From NCBI GenBank assembly GCA_033344875.1, contig JAWPMO010000001.1, positions 4,055,595 to 4,119,594 on the forward strand: DNA of 64,000 bases, read 5' to 3'. Within the stretch, counting starts at the first letter, position 1, and every line of letters starts with the position of its first letter. Both the position numbers and the translations under genes were made by a program. Origin of the DNA: Ilumatobacteraceae bacterium. GTDB lineage: Bacteria; Actinomycetota; Acidimicrobiia; Acidimicrobiales; Ilumatobacteraceae. Of the stretch, positions 46,401-54,346 are shown in pieces. The notes beneath the pieces are model-generated. The model did not search any database. It had not been told where the DNA came from and saw only the letters and a program-made list of their open reading frames with translations.

Positions 46401-46783
46401 TCGACCGCGGCGGCATCTCTCGCGAGCTGCAGAGCCGGGTCGACCAGAACGCTCGGCTCGTCGGTACCAAGCACCGTGTCGCCGATGCTCGCGAGTTGCT
46501 GGTCGCCCGCGGCCGCCGCGACGGACGGATCGTGATCTTCGTGCCCGAGGTGAAGGCCGACGTCTGTACGGGTATCACGTTGCTCCACGTCCGGTTACAC
46601 GATCGCCTCCCGGCCGACACGATGCGCGCCGTGCTGCAGGGGTACGACCACCGGTTCGATCGCCTGGTCGACTGGGTCTCCGAGACCGAGGGCGAATTCG
46701 ACCAGAGCAGGCTCGGCGAGCTCCCCGTCGCCGACCTGCTGATCGCGCCGATCTCCGAGACCGCCGACCTCTGGCGAAGCTGA
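43424..46783 (+). CDS. glmS: Oversized glucosamine-6-phosphate synthase
   Basis: 1119 aa against about 610 for ordinary GlmS, which makes glucosamine-6-P from fructose-6-P and glutamine. The nucleophile is Cys2 (MCGIIGVLG). Then come about 130 extra residues, so RGRDSAG is at about 157 rather than ~28; GHTRWAS is at about 249 and LNGDVDNH at about 288. SIS domain 1 (about 505-640: SQSGTTTDT, SVASTKAF) and SIS domain 2 (about 685-810) keep Glu in IKLSE and His in DKKHID. The usual C-terminal loop (LAKSVTVE) is absent after SIS 2, but IKHQAKTVTVG occurs at 922-932 after about 110 extra residues. A further ~190-residue C-terminal domain of unknown type follows. Neighbouring glmM supports the role. 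Confidence 0.85.
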   Translation: MCGIIGVLGRPTSRPVPGRDELVHLLDQAIECRDDVAGATAVLRRIDALLRGVPGVSALADHPETVAQITSRLDRLDGVADEFDASIEAAAPAPEELEQLSARSIEFRDVLWAIRYDRLRTAREVGGLAGRDAGAGSLAGYLAVQQAFSALDRLEVRGRDSAGVHVFVNEHGLDLDDPAVQAAIADRSHDLTYQSGSVRVVEGVLSFVYKKAAEIGELGDNTRALRAAVAGDDLLRRALAAPTARTSVLGHTRWASVGIISEPNTHPLNSDEMERSPATAPEGPYVIAALNGDVDNHADLRVEHGLEIPQQVTTDAKVIPTIMSHHVAAGSASVEAFRRTVSAFEGSVAVGAMSADHPHQMLLALRGSGQGLYVGLADDCYIVASEPYGVVEESDRYVRMDGEAGGEVVVLDASSAGEIGGITRIGYDGSALPVTDDDVTPAEVTTRDIDRGDAPHFLLKEIGEAPQSLQKTLRAKIVERDGLLAAAVGERALPAWIAERLASGAIRRIRVIGQGTAAVAGQSAAALLDELCGGELDVDAIAATELSGFHLRLDMSDTLAIAVSQSGTTTDTNRTVDLLRARGAAVIGIVNRRGSDLVDKADAVLYTSDGRDVEMSVASTKAFYAQVAAGALLACAISEAAGFGTATRRHELLAGLRTLPDAMRQVLANREQIADAAQRLAPSKRYWAVVGNGPNTVAAEEVRIKLSELCYKSIAADVTEDKKHIDLSSEPLILVCAAGLRGSTADDVAKETAIFQAHKATAIVVADEGEVRYSAAATIAVPPVDPALGFVLSAMVGHLFGYEAALAIDASARPLREGRELIERAVADHDGGDAVLASIRAELPAVSRKFADGLRDRLYDGHLEASSAVRLSGLMRDALATNPVETYATSSGKVGTPGALIDDLVAGLTQAIEELTRPIDAIKHQAKTVTVGISRSDEGVLDRALVQATLAAGPGRDVLSYRTLKVLADLDPAVIEVTGFTRYRIEGDTISIVDRGGISRELQSRVDQNARLVGTKHRVADARELLVARGRRDGRIVIFVPEVKADVCTGITLLHVRLHDRLPADTMRAVLQGYDHRFDRLVDWVSETEGEFDQSRLGELPVADLLIAPISETADLWRS

Positions 46784-46787
46784 CCGC

Positions 46788-47153
46788 ATGATCGGCATCG
46801 GGGTTGACGTCGTCGAGATCGAACGGTTCCGCCGGTCGCTCGAACGCACGCCGACGATGCGCGACCGGTTGTTCACCGACGTCGAACTCGCCTACGTCGC
46901 CCCGCAGAGCGACCCGGTGCCGTCGCTCGCCGTACGGTTCGCCGCGCGCGAGGCGGTCATGAAATCGCTGGGACTCGGCCTCGGTGCGTTCGGGTTCCAC
47001 GACGTGTGGGTCGAACGCGCATCATCGGGCGCACCGTCGTTGGCGTTCGCCGGACGGGCAGCCGAACTCGCCACCGAAGCCGGCGTCACCCGATGGCACG
47101 TGAGCCTGACCCATTCCGATCTCGTCGCCGTCGCGTACGTGCTGGCGGAGTGA
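46788..47153 (+). CDS. acpS: Holo-[acyl-carrier-protein] synthase
   Basis: 121-aa enzyme that transfers 4'-phosphopantetheine from CoA to acyl carrier protein. MIGIGVDVVEIERF has the Mg-binding Asp; RFAAREAVMKSLG has the conserved Glu and Lys; WHVSLTHSDLVAVAYV is the end. Four bases after glmS. Confidence 0.95.
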   Translation: MIGIGVDVVEIERFRRSLERTPTMRDRLFTDVELAYVAPQSDPVPSLAVRFAAREAVMKSLGLGLGAFGFHDVWVERASSGAPSLAFAGRAAELATEAGVTRWHVSLTHSDLVAVAYVLAE

Positions 47154-47166
47154 GGCGTCCGCGTCG

Positions 47167-48525
47167 ATGATCCCGGTCGCCACCCCCGACGACAAGCGCT
47201 CCGCCGACGAGACGGCCGACGTCGAGCTCGCCACCCTGATCGAACGTGCGGGCGCCGGTGTCGCCGCGACGGCGATCTCGCTGCTCGGTGGCCGCTACGG
47301 GCGCACCGTCAACGTGCTCGCCGGGCCCGGCAACAACGGAGCCGACGGGCGTGTCGCCGCGTCCCGGCTCGCCGCCGAGGGCATCCGGGTGAGGGTGTTC
47401 GACGCGCTCGACGCGCCGTCGACGCTGCCGGCAGCCGATCTCGTGATCGATGCCGCGTTCGGTTCCGGTTTCCGCGACACGTGGCGGTGTCCCGACACCG
47501 GTTCGGCGAAGTTGCTCGCGGTCGACGTCCCGACCGGGCTCGACGCCGCGACCGGCATCGCCGGCGATCACACCCGTCGTGTCGATGCGACCGTCACGTT
47601 CGGCGCGCCGGCCCCGGGGCACGTCCTCCAGGACGGGCCGCGCCTCGTCGGTGAACTCCATGTGGTCGACATCGGACTCGACATGCCGACGTCGACGATC
47701 CATGTGGTCGAAGCGGCCGATGTCGCCACGTGGGTCCCGGTCCGATCGGCCGACGCCCACAAGTGGGCCGACGGTGTCCGCATCGTCGCCGGAAGTGCGG
47801 GGATGACGGGCGCCGCCCACCTCGCGGCGGCCGCCGCGATGCGAGCGGGTTCGGGGATGGTGGCGGTCTCGAGCCCCGGCATCCACTCCGATGTCCCCAC
47901 CGAGGTGATCGACCGCCGGATCCCACCGTTCGACTGGTCGGGGGCGGTGCTCGCCGATCTCCACCGGTACCACTCGCTCGTCATCGGTCCCGGGCTGGGT
48001 CGCGAGGAGTACACGATGCCGTCGGTGGTGACCACGGTGCTCGAGGCGGTGGTCCCCACCGTGGTCGACGGTGACGCGCTGTTCGCGCTCTCGTGGAACG
48101 AGGAGGGCAACCCGTCGTTCCTCACCGAGCGCGAGGTGCCGACCGTGCTGACGCCGCACGACGGCGAGTTCGGCTTGCTCACCGGGCGCCGTCCCGGTCG
48201 CGACCGCATCGCCGCGGCGCACCACCTCGCCAGGATGGCCGGAGCCGTCGTGCTGCTCAAGGGTCCGACCACGGTGGTGGCCGAGCCGAACGGCCGCACG
48301 CTCCTGGTGACCAACGGATCGGAACGGTTGGCGACGGCGGGGACCGGTGACGTGTTGTCGGGCCTCATCGGGTCGTTCCTCGCCCGCGGTGCCCGCGCCT
48401 TCGAGGCCGCTGCCGCGGCCGCCTGGGTGCACGCCGATGCGGCGACCCGATGCGGTGCCGGCTTGGTCGCCGGTGATCTGATCCCGCTGATCCCCGACGC
48501 CATCGAGGCGTGCCGGTCGGCATGA
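47167..48525 (+). CDS. nnr: Bifunctional NAD(P)H-hydrate epimerase/dehydratase
   Basis: 452-aa repair enzyme for hydrated NADH and NADPH. The N-terminal YjeF-type epimerase (about 1-185) has VLAGPGNNGADGRVAA; it is shorter at its N-terminus than usual. The C-terminal ADP-dependent dehydratase (about 195-445) has TPHDGEFGLLTG, LKGPTTVVAEP and the nucleotide loop TAGTGDVLSGLIG. ATG 47167 follows acpS after 13 bases; its stop overlaps the next start (ATGA). Confidence 0.93.
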   Translation: MIPVATPDDKRSADETADVELATLIERAGAGVAATAISLLGGRYGRTVNVLAGPGNNGADGRVAASRLAAEGIRVRVFDALDAPSTLPAADLVIDAAFGSGFRDTWRCPDTGSAKLLAVDVPTGLDAATGIAGDHTRRVDATVTFGAPAPGHVLQDGPRLVGELHVVDIGLDMPTSTIHVVEAADVATWVPVRSADAHKWADGVRIVAGSAGMTGAAHLAAAAAMRAGSGMVAVSSPGIHSDVPTEVIDRRIPPFDWSGAVLADLHRYHSLVIGPGLGREEYTMPSVVTTVLEAVVPTVVDGDALFALSWNEEGNPSFLTEREVPTVLTPHDGEFGLLTGRRPGRDRIAAAHHLARMAGAVVLLKGPTTVVAEPNGRTLLVTNGSERLATAGTGDVLSGLIGSFLARGARAFEAAAAAAWVHADAATRCGAGLVAGDLIPLIPDAIEACRSA

Positions 48526-49637
48526 GGCGTCGTCCACTCGTCCGCCGGGTCGCCGTCCTCGCAGCACTCACCAGTGGCGCGTTGGTCGGTGTCGCTGTAG
48601 CTGCCGACGGTATCGACGGCGCGGCCGAGACGCCCACCCAAGCTGCCATCCGGCTCGATCCACCCGACCGGGCGGTCGTGATCGGTGACTCGGCGATCGC
48701 CGCGCTCCGATGGGTGCCGGGCGCCGACAATGCGATCGTCGGCTTCGGACACACGCTCGATCTCGAGTCGTGCCGACGCTTGTTCCTCAGTTCGTGCATC
48801 GGGCGCGAGCAGCGGCGCCCGCCGACGCTGTACGACGCGATGGACTTCCACGCAGGCAAGTACGGCACCTTGGTCGTCGCCACCGGCTACAACGACGGTC
48901 CCGAGGCGTTCGATGCATCGTTCCGGGCGGTGGTCGACAAGGCGCGCCTGCAGGGGTTCGATCGGATCGTGTGGTTCACGCTGCGCTCCGACGTCGACTA
49001 CGTCTCGCCCGGGTCGGTCGGCAACCACGAGGTCTTCGCCGAGAACAACGCGTCGCTGCACGACCTGCTCGCCACCGGCGACTTTCCCGACGTCGTGCTC
49101 GCCGACTGGGGCGGCTACACCGCCGAGCTGAGCCACTGGTTCGTCACCGACGGTGTCCACTACCGCCAGATCGGTGCCTGGGGCGCTTCCGACTACCTCT
49201 CGCGCAAGATGGCGTTCCTCGACGGACGCGCCTGCCCGTTCGCCGTCGACCCGTCGCGAGAACCCGAGAACCCGTGCCCCGATCCCGACGTCACCGGCCC
49301 GGTCGCCGACATCGAGGCGCTGTACCCGATCGGTGAGGACGGGGTGCTCTGCTACGAGATCGGTGACGACCGCACGATCGAGTGCCGGTCCGACACCCAC
49401 GTGATCCAGCTCACCCGCGTGCTGCAGTTGGGTGACCACGGCGATGATGTCGAGGCCCTCCAGACCCGCCTCGTCCGGCTGGGGTTGCTCACCGTCGGAG
49501 CCGACGGCAGCTTCGGGCCGTCGACCCGTTCGGCGGTCGAGTCGTTCCAGCAATCGAACGGGTTGACGATCAGCGGGGTCGCCGACGTCGCCACCCTGGA
49601 CACGCTCGGTTTCGACACGAGCGCGGTCTCCGGATGA
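48522..49637 (+). CDS. Exported SGNH-hydrolase-like protein with peptidoglycan-binding domain
   Basis: 371 aa. Signal peptide (RRRPLVRRVAVLAALTSGALV, cleavage near AVAA). Residues about 45-245 look like an SGNH hydrolase: VVIGDSAIAALRW (GDS), TGYNDG (Asn) and TDGVHYR (Asp and His). The last ~70 residues form a PG_binding_1 domain (LQLGDHGDDVEALQTRL, GSFGPSTRSAVESFQ). It may deacylate or deacetylate a wall or envelope polymer. ATG overlaps the nnr stop and its own stop overlaps alr (ATGA at both ends), so it is tightly built into a cell-wall operon. Confidence 0.78.
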   Translation: MRRRPLVRRVAVLAALTSGALVGVAVAADGIDGAAETPTQAAIRLDPPDRAVVIGDSAIAALRWVPGADNAIVGFGHTLDLESCRRLFLSSCIGREQRRPPTLYDAMDFHAGKYGTLVVATGYNDGPEAFDASFRAVVDKARLQGFDRIVWFTLRSDVDYVSPGSVGNHEVFAENNASLHDLLATGDFPDVVLADWGGYTAELSHWFVTDGVHYRQIGAWGASDYLSRKMAFLDGRACPFAVDPSREPENPCPDPDVTGPVADIEALYPIGEDGVLCYEIGDDRTIECRSDTHVIQLTRVLQLGDHGDDVEALQTRLVRLGLLTVGADGSFGPSTRSAVESFQQSNGLTISGVADVATLDTLGFDTSAVSG

Positions 49638-50782
49638 CCGACGAAGACGACCCGGTCGGTCGGTGGGCCTGGGCCGAGATCGAGCCCGACGCGATCGAGC
49701 ACAACGTGCGGGTGATCCGCGCCGCCGTGGCGCCGTCCGACGTGTGGGCGGTGGTGAAGGCCGACGGCTACGGCCACGGTGCCGTCGTCGTCGCCGAGGC
49801 CGCGCTGCGGGGCGGTGCCGCCGGCTTGTGCGTGGCCCTCGTGATCGAGGGTGTCCGGCTTCGAGCCGCCGGGCTCGACGCGCCGATCCTCGTGCTCAGT
49901 GAGCAGCCGGTCTCGCAGATCGACGAGATGCTGGCCAACGGTCTGACGCCGACGGTGTACACGCCCGAGTTCGTACGGGCCCTCGCGGCGCGGTCCGCCG
50001 ATGTCGGCGTGCACGTCAACATCGACACGGGGATGCAACGGGTCGGTGTCCGAGCCGGCGACGTGACCGGGCTCGTCGATGCGCTCGCGTCGTCGGACCT
50101 GAGCGTCGAGGGGGTCTTCACCCACCTCGCGTGTGCCGACGAACCACGGGCCGACTCGAACCGGCTCCAGCTCGACCGCTTCGACGCCGCGCTCGCCGAA
50201 CTGCGCCGTGCGGGAATCGAGCCCCGGCACGTGCACGCTGCCAACTCTGCCGCGGCGCTCGCGTTGCCCGACACCCGACGTTCGTTCGTGCGTTCCGGGA
50301 TCGCCATCTACGGCGTCTCGCCGGGCGCCGGAGTCGACCACCTGTGCGGCGAGCTCCGGCCGGCGATGACCCTCGCCGCCCGAGTCTCGTTCGTCAAGCG
50401 GGTCGATGCCGGGTCGAGCATCTCCTACGGATGGCGGCACCGCTTCGAGCGCTCGACCACCGTCGCCACGGTCCCCATCGGGTACGCCGACGGCGTGCCG
50501 CGCCGTCTGGGCACCCTGCCCGATCGGCCGGGCGCCGAGGTGCTGATCGGCGGCCGCCGCCATCTCATCGTGGGCGTGGTCACGATGGACCAGTTCATGG
50601 TCGACGTCGGCGACACCGAGGTGCGGGTCGGCGACGAAGCGGTGCTGATCGGTGCCCAGGGCGACGACCGCATCCGCGCCGAAGACTGGGCCGACCGTCT
50701 CGGCACGATCGGATACGAGGTCGTGTGCGGAATCGGCGTTCGCGTGCCGCGGGTCGTTCGGACTCGCCGCGAACCCTCGTAG
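49634..50782 (+). CDS. alr: Alanine racemase
   Basis: 382-aa PLP enzyme that makes D-alanine for peptidoglycan. The PLP Lys is K42 (AVVKADGYGHGA) and the catalytic Tyr is Y265 (SISYGW). ATVPIGYADGVPR is the conserved C-terminal block. Start overlaps the preceding stop by four bases. Fits with glmM and glmS upstream. Confidence 0.97.
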   Translation: MTDEDDPVGRWAWAEIEPDAIEHNVRVIRAAVAPSDVWAVVKADGYGHGAVVVAEAALRGGAAGLCVALVIEGVRLRAAGLDAPILVLSEQPVSQIDEMLANGLTPTVYTPEFVRALAARSADVGVHVNIDTGMQRVGVRAGDVTGLVDALASSDLSVEGVFTHLACADEPRADSNRLQLDRFDAALAELRRAGIEPRHVHAANSAAALALPDTRRSFVRSGIAIYGVSPGAGVDHLCGELRPAMTLAARVSFVKRVDAGSSISYGWRHRFERSTTVATVPIGYADGVPRRLGTLPDRPGAEVLIGGRRHLIVGVVTMDQFMVDVGDTEVRVGDEAVLIGAQGDDRIRAEDWADRLGTIGYEVVCGIGVRVPRVVRTRREPS

Positions 50783-50785
50783 CAT
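50780..50785 (+). promoter_or_regulatory. -10 box, probable leaderless start of tsaE
   Basis: TAGCAT starts inside the alr stop codon region (50780-50785) and ends nine bases before ATG 50795. No Shine-Dalgarno. Confidence 0.4.
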
Positions 50786-50794
50786 CGAGCCGTC

Positions 50795-51334
50795 ATGATG
50801 TTGCGCGCCGACTCCCTCGCCGCCACGCATGCGATCGCCGCCGCGATCGCATCGCTGTCGCGGGCCGGCGACATGATCGTGTTGGCGGGCGAGATGGGCG
50901 CCGGCAAGACCGCCTTCGCCCAAGGCTTCGGTCGTGCGCTCGGGATCACCGACGCGATCACATCGCCCACCTTCACACTCGTGCACAGCTACCCCTGCCC
51001 CGACGGCCGACGGACGCTCCACCACGCCGACATCTACCGTCTCGACCGCACCGGCGACGTCGAAGAGCTCGCGCTGCACGAACTCGCCGAGTTCGGCGGC
51101 ATCGTGTTGATCGAGTGGGGCGATGTGGCAGCCGGGGGCCTCGGTGAGCACCTCGAGGTCAGACTGCGTCACGATGACGACCTCGACATCGATACGACCG
51201 AGGAGTCCGACGACGACTCCGACGACGAGTTCGGACTCGACTCGTCACGCACGATCGAGCTGCACGCCACCGGCTCGTCGTGGGCCGGTCGATGGGACCG
51301 ACTCCAGTCCGACCTCGAGGCCTACCGGTGGTGA
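50795..51334 (+). CDS. tsaE: t6A-modification ATPase TsaE
   Basis: 179-aa P-loop ATPase that works with TsaB and TsaD in making N6-threonylcarbamoyl-adenosine at tRNA position 37. Walker A is GEMGAGKT (32-39), followed by SPTFTLVHSY and HADIYRLD. A very acidic stretch (about 125-150, Asp/Glu/Ser) near the C-terminus is not usual for the family. tsaB, rimI and tsaD follow directly. Confidence 0.95.
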   Translation: MMLRADSLAATHAIAAAIASLSRAGDMIVLAGEMGAGKTAFAQGFGRALGITDAITSPTFTLVHSYPCPDGRRTLHHADIYRLDRTGDVEELALHELAEFGGIVLIEWGDVAAGGLGEHLEVRLRHDDDLDIDTTEESDDDSDDEFGLDSSRTIELHATGSSWAGRWDRLQSDLEAYRW

Positions 51335-51341
51335 CGGCGAC

Positions 51342-52037
51342 ATGTTGATCCTGGGGATCGAAACCGCGACCGAGCAGGTCGGTGTCGCGATCGGCGGCCA
51401 CGAGGGCGTCATCGCCACATTCGAGGTCGCGCGAGGGCGGCGTCACGCCGAGATCCTGACACCGGCGATCGAGTTCGTGTGTCGGCAGGCCGACATCGAG
51501 ATCGAGGAGATCGGCTGCATCGCGGTCGACACCGGACCGGGTCTGTTCACCGGGATGCGGGTGGGCCTCGCATCGGCGAAGGCCCTGGCACTGGCACTGC
51601 GGATCCCGGTGATCGGGATCAGCTCGCTCGACCTGCTCGCGTTTCCGTGCCGGCACACCGACCGGGTGGTCGTGCCGGTGATCGACGCCCGCAAGGCCGA
51701 GGTGTTCTGGGCGATGTACCGACAGGTGCCGGGCGGCGTGCAGCAGGTGAGCGCACCCACCGTGGGGCCGGTCGCCGACCTCGTCGCCGACCTGTTGGCG
51801 CGCAGCCAGGACGTGCTGTGCGTCGGCGACGGTGCCGAGCGGTATCGCGCCGAGATCATCGACGGGTACCGATGCGAGATCTCGGCGCCGGTCCACCCGT
51901 CGGCCGCTGCGCTGGTGCAACTCGCCCACGCGAAGGCCCTGCGCGAGGAATGGGTGCGCCCCGACGAACTCGAACCGGTGTACCTGCGAGCGCCCGATGC
52001 GCAGATCAACTGGGCGACCCGCGAGAGCCGACCGTGA
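51342..52037 (+). CDS. tsaB: t6A-modification scaffold TsaB
   Basis: 231-aa ASKHA-fold partner of TsaD. MLILGIETATEQVGVAIG, DTGPGLFTGMRVGLASAKAL and IDARKAEVFWAMY are diagnostic. ATG 51342 gives the family N-terminus; the frame extends upstream but overlaps tsaE. Stop overlaps rimI (GTGA). Confidence 0.95.
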   Translation: MLILGIETATEQVGVAIGGHEGVIATFEVARGRRHAEILTPAIEFVCRQADIEIEEIGCIAVDTGPGLFTGMRVGLASAKALALALRIPVIGISSLDLLAFPCRHTDRVVVPVIDARKAEVFWAMYRQVPGGVQQVSAPTVGPVADLVADLLARSQDVLCVGDGAERYRAEIIDGYRCEISAPVHPSAAALVQLAHAKALREEWVRPDELEPVYLRAPDAQINWATRESRP

Positions 52038-52585
52038 GTGTCGTCCCACGCTTCCTCGGCAGCGACCGGGACGCCGAGTCCGAGGCGATCGTCATCGAAC
52101 CGATGCGACGGCGCCACCTGCGTCAGGCGATGCCGCTCGAGGCCGCGGCCTACCCGACGTCGTGGTCGCGTTCGGTGTTCGAGGGTGAGCTCGACCAGGT
52201 GCGTGACGGGTCGCGTCACTATCTCGTCGCCCGCCGAGGCCGAACGGTCGTCGGGTACGCCGGTGTCTGGATCGTGCCCGACCCCGACGGCGACCAGGCC
52301 CACGTCACCAACGTGGTCGTGGCACCGTCGGCACGACGGCAGCGCATCGCCAGTCGGTTGCTCGTCGCTCTCGCGACCGAGATCATCGCCCGCGGCTGCG
52401 TGGCGTGGACGCTCGAGGTCCGGGCGTCGAGCGAGGGGGCTCAGGGGCTCTACCGAGGGTTCGGATTCGCCCCCGCGGGTGTCAGGAAGAACTACTACGA
52501 CAACAGTGAGGACGCGATCGTGATGTGGTGCCACGACATCGACACACCCGAGTACGCCGAGCGGCTCGCGAGGTTGGCGGCATGA
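52034..52585 (+). CDS. rimI: GNAT N-acetyltransferase RimI-like
   Basis: 183-aa GCN5-type enzyme; RimI acetylates the N-terminus of bS18 in E. coli. VTNVVVAPSARRQRIASRLL is the acetyl-CoA loop and LEVRASSEGAQGLYRGFGF the C-terminal signature with Tyr. GTG 52034 overlaps the tsaB stop by four bases, which decides the start. Its place between tsaB and tsaD is typical. Confidence 0.92.
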   Translation: MSVVPRFLGSDRDAESEAIVIEPMRRRHLRQAMPLEAAAYPTSWSRSVFEGELDQVRDGSRHYLVARRGRTVVGYAGVWIVPDPDGDQAHVTNVVVAPSARRQRIASRLLVALATEIIARGCVAWTLEVRASSEGAQGLYRGFGFAPAGVRKNYYDNSEDAIVMWCHDIDTPEYAERLARLAA

Positions 52586-53622
52586 CCCGATCGGTGGTCC
52601 CCGACGAGTCGACGCTGGTGCTCGGCATCGAGACCAGTTGTGACGAGACCGCGGCCGCGCTCGTCATGGGCGGCAACGACGTGGTGTCGAGTGTCGTGTC
52701 GAGCCAGATCGACATCCACGCCGACTTCGGTGGAGTGGTGCCCGAAATCGCCAGTCGCGCCCATCTCGAGTCGCTCAATCCGGTCATCGCTCGGGCGATC
52801 GTCGAAGCGGGAATCGACGAGCAACGGATCGACGCCGTCGCGTGCACGAACGGTCCGGGGCTCATCGGGGCGCTCCTCGTCGGCGTCTCCGCCGCGAAGT
52901 CGCTCGCGCTCGCCTGGGACGTGCCGTACGTGGGCGTCAACCATCTCGAGGCGCACCTGTACTCGGCGTTCCTCGAAGACCCGTCGCTCGAGTTCCCGCT
53001 GGTCGTGCTGCTGGTGTCGGGTGGTCACACCATGTTCATCGAGATGCGCGACCACGGTCGGTACCGGCTGCTCGGTCAGACGATCGACGACGCCGCCGGC
53101 GAGGCGTTCGACAAGGTCGCCCGCTTCCTCGACCTCGGGTACCCGGGCGGTCCGGCGATCGACGCGGCGGCGCTCAACGGCGACCCCGACGCGATCCGGT
53201 TCCCGCGCGCGATGACCGACGACCCCGACAACCTCGACGTCAGCTTCAGCGGGTTGAAGACGGCGGTCACCAACTACGTGCGCAAACACCCCGACGTCGG
53301 CTCGGCCGACGTGGCGGCATCGTTCCAGATGGCCGTCGTCGACGTGCTCGTTCGCAAGGCGCGGCGCGCCGCCGAGATGGTCGGCGCGACCGGCATCGTG
53401 CTCGGCGGAGGCGTCGCGGCCAACTCGTTGCTGCGCGAGGAGATCCTGGGGGCATGCGCCGCCGACGGCATCCGTGGGTTCCTGCCGAGTCGTGCGATGT
53501 GCACCGACAACGCAGCGATGATCGCGGCCGCCGGCTGGTACCGATTGAGCAGCGACGGCCCGACCGCGCTCGACTCCGGGGCCACGCCCAACCTCAAGTT
53601 GCCACTGCTGACCGACGGCTGA
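52582..53622 (+). CDS. tsaD: t6A synthase TsaD
   Basis: 346-aa catalytic subunit that transfers the threonylcarbamoyl group to A37 of ANN-decoding tRNAs. Metal ligands H121 and H125 (NHLEAHLYS), GIETSCDETAAA at the N-terminus, LLVSGGHTMF and VLGGGVAANSLLRE are intact. Start ATG 52582 overlaps the rimI stop (ATGA). No transcription terminator is obvious before the convergent gene, 18 bases further. Confidence 0.97.
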   Translation: MTRSVVPDESTLVLGIETSCDETAAALVMGGNDVVSSVVSSQIDIHADFGGVVPEIASRAHLESLNPVIARAIVEAGIDEQRIDAVACTNGPGLIGALLVGVSAAKSLALAWDVPYVGVNHLEAHLYSAFLEDPSLEFPLVVLLVSGGHTMFIEMRDHGRYRLLGQTIDDAAGEAFDKVARFLDLGYPGGPAIDAAALNGDPDAIRFPRAMTDDPDNLDVSFSGLKTAVTNYVRKHPDVGSADVAASFQMAVVDVLVRKARRAAEMVGATGIVLGGGVAANSLLREEILGACAADGIRGFLPSRAMCTDNAAMIAAAGWYRLSSDGPTALDSGATPNLKLPLLTDG

Positions 53623-53640
53623 CCGACCTCGATGGCGGCC

Positions 53641-54330
53641 CTATCTCGGGGCGGTGTCGGTGTCGGCCAGGTGCTTCGCTGTTCCGCTGACGGGGACGTC
53701 GGTGGCCTGCTTGGGGTAGGTGCCGAACAGACGGTCGCCGGAGTTGGTCGTCACGCCCAGCCAGTAGTGCTCGTTGCGATAGTGGTGTCGTCGGTGGTTG
53801 CGGGCGATCCGCCGGTAGTACCGGGTGCGCGGTCGGTAGGTCGTGTGCACCATGAGGTGCACCCACTCGTAGTGGATCAGGCCGATCGCCACGCATGCCC
53901 ATGCGGTGACGAACGGACCGAGCATCGGCCAGCCGACGATCCACATCAACGGGATCGACCAGGCCGCGGTCACGGCGCCGAACGCGACGACGAAGACAGC
54001 GGCGTCGATGCCGCGGAGCAGCAACCAGTCGATGTCGGTCGGATCGAGGTGATGGCGGCGGTGCCCGCTGCCCGTGTCGAGCGTGCGGCTCGTCCAAGAG
54101 CTCTCCGGCGCGTGCAAGAGGTGCAGATGGATGATCCACTCGACGGTGCCGGCGATCGCGATCGTGATGGCGATCACCGCGGCGTCTCCGAGCCCGAAGC
54201 CGCCGATCGCGAGTCGAGCCACGACCAGTGCGGCGGCCGCGACGAGCAGGACCTGCGCCGACCCACGGCCGACGAACAGCCGGGCGATCTCACGCTTGGT
54301 GCCGAGTTCGTTCGAACGAGGGGCGTCCAT
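53641..54330 (-). CDS. Membrane fatty-acid-hydroxylase-superfamily protein
   Basis: 229-aa integral membrane protein with about four helices and the His clusters of the di-iron hydroxylase/sterol-desaturase fold: H68, H70, H73; HRRHH at 90-94; H153, H158, H162; and HRRHH at 179-183. Likely hydroxylates a lipid or carotenoid; substrate not inferable. ATG at 54330 is behind a GGGAG site, 16 bases after the tetR stop, so it is the second gene of a tetR-led operon. The gene converges on tsaD. Confidence 0.82.
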   Translation of the reverse strand: MDAPRSNELGTKREIARLFVGRGSAQVLLVAAAALVVARLAIGGFGLGDAAVIAITIAIAGTVEWIIHLHLLHAPESSWTSRTLDTGSGHRRHHLDPTDIDWLLLRGIDAAVFVVAFGAVTAAWSIPLMWIVGWPMLGPFVTAWACVAIGLIHYEWVHLMVHTTYRPRTRYYRRIARNHRRHHYRNEHYWLGVTTNSGDRLFGTYPKQATDVPVSGTAKHLADTDTAPR

Positions 54331-54346
54331 CAGCGTGCTCCCTGCA

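Noticed and set aside
43295-46588. 1097-codon open frame on the minus strand
   Set aside because: Antisense to glmS and glmM, low-complexity Asp/Arg/Val product, no motifs or RBS.
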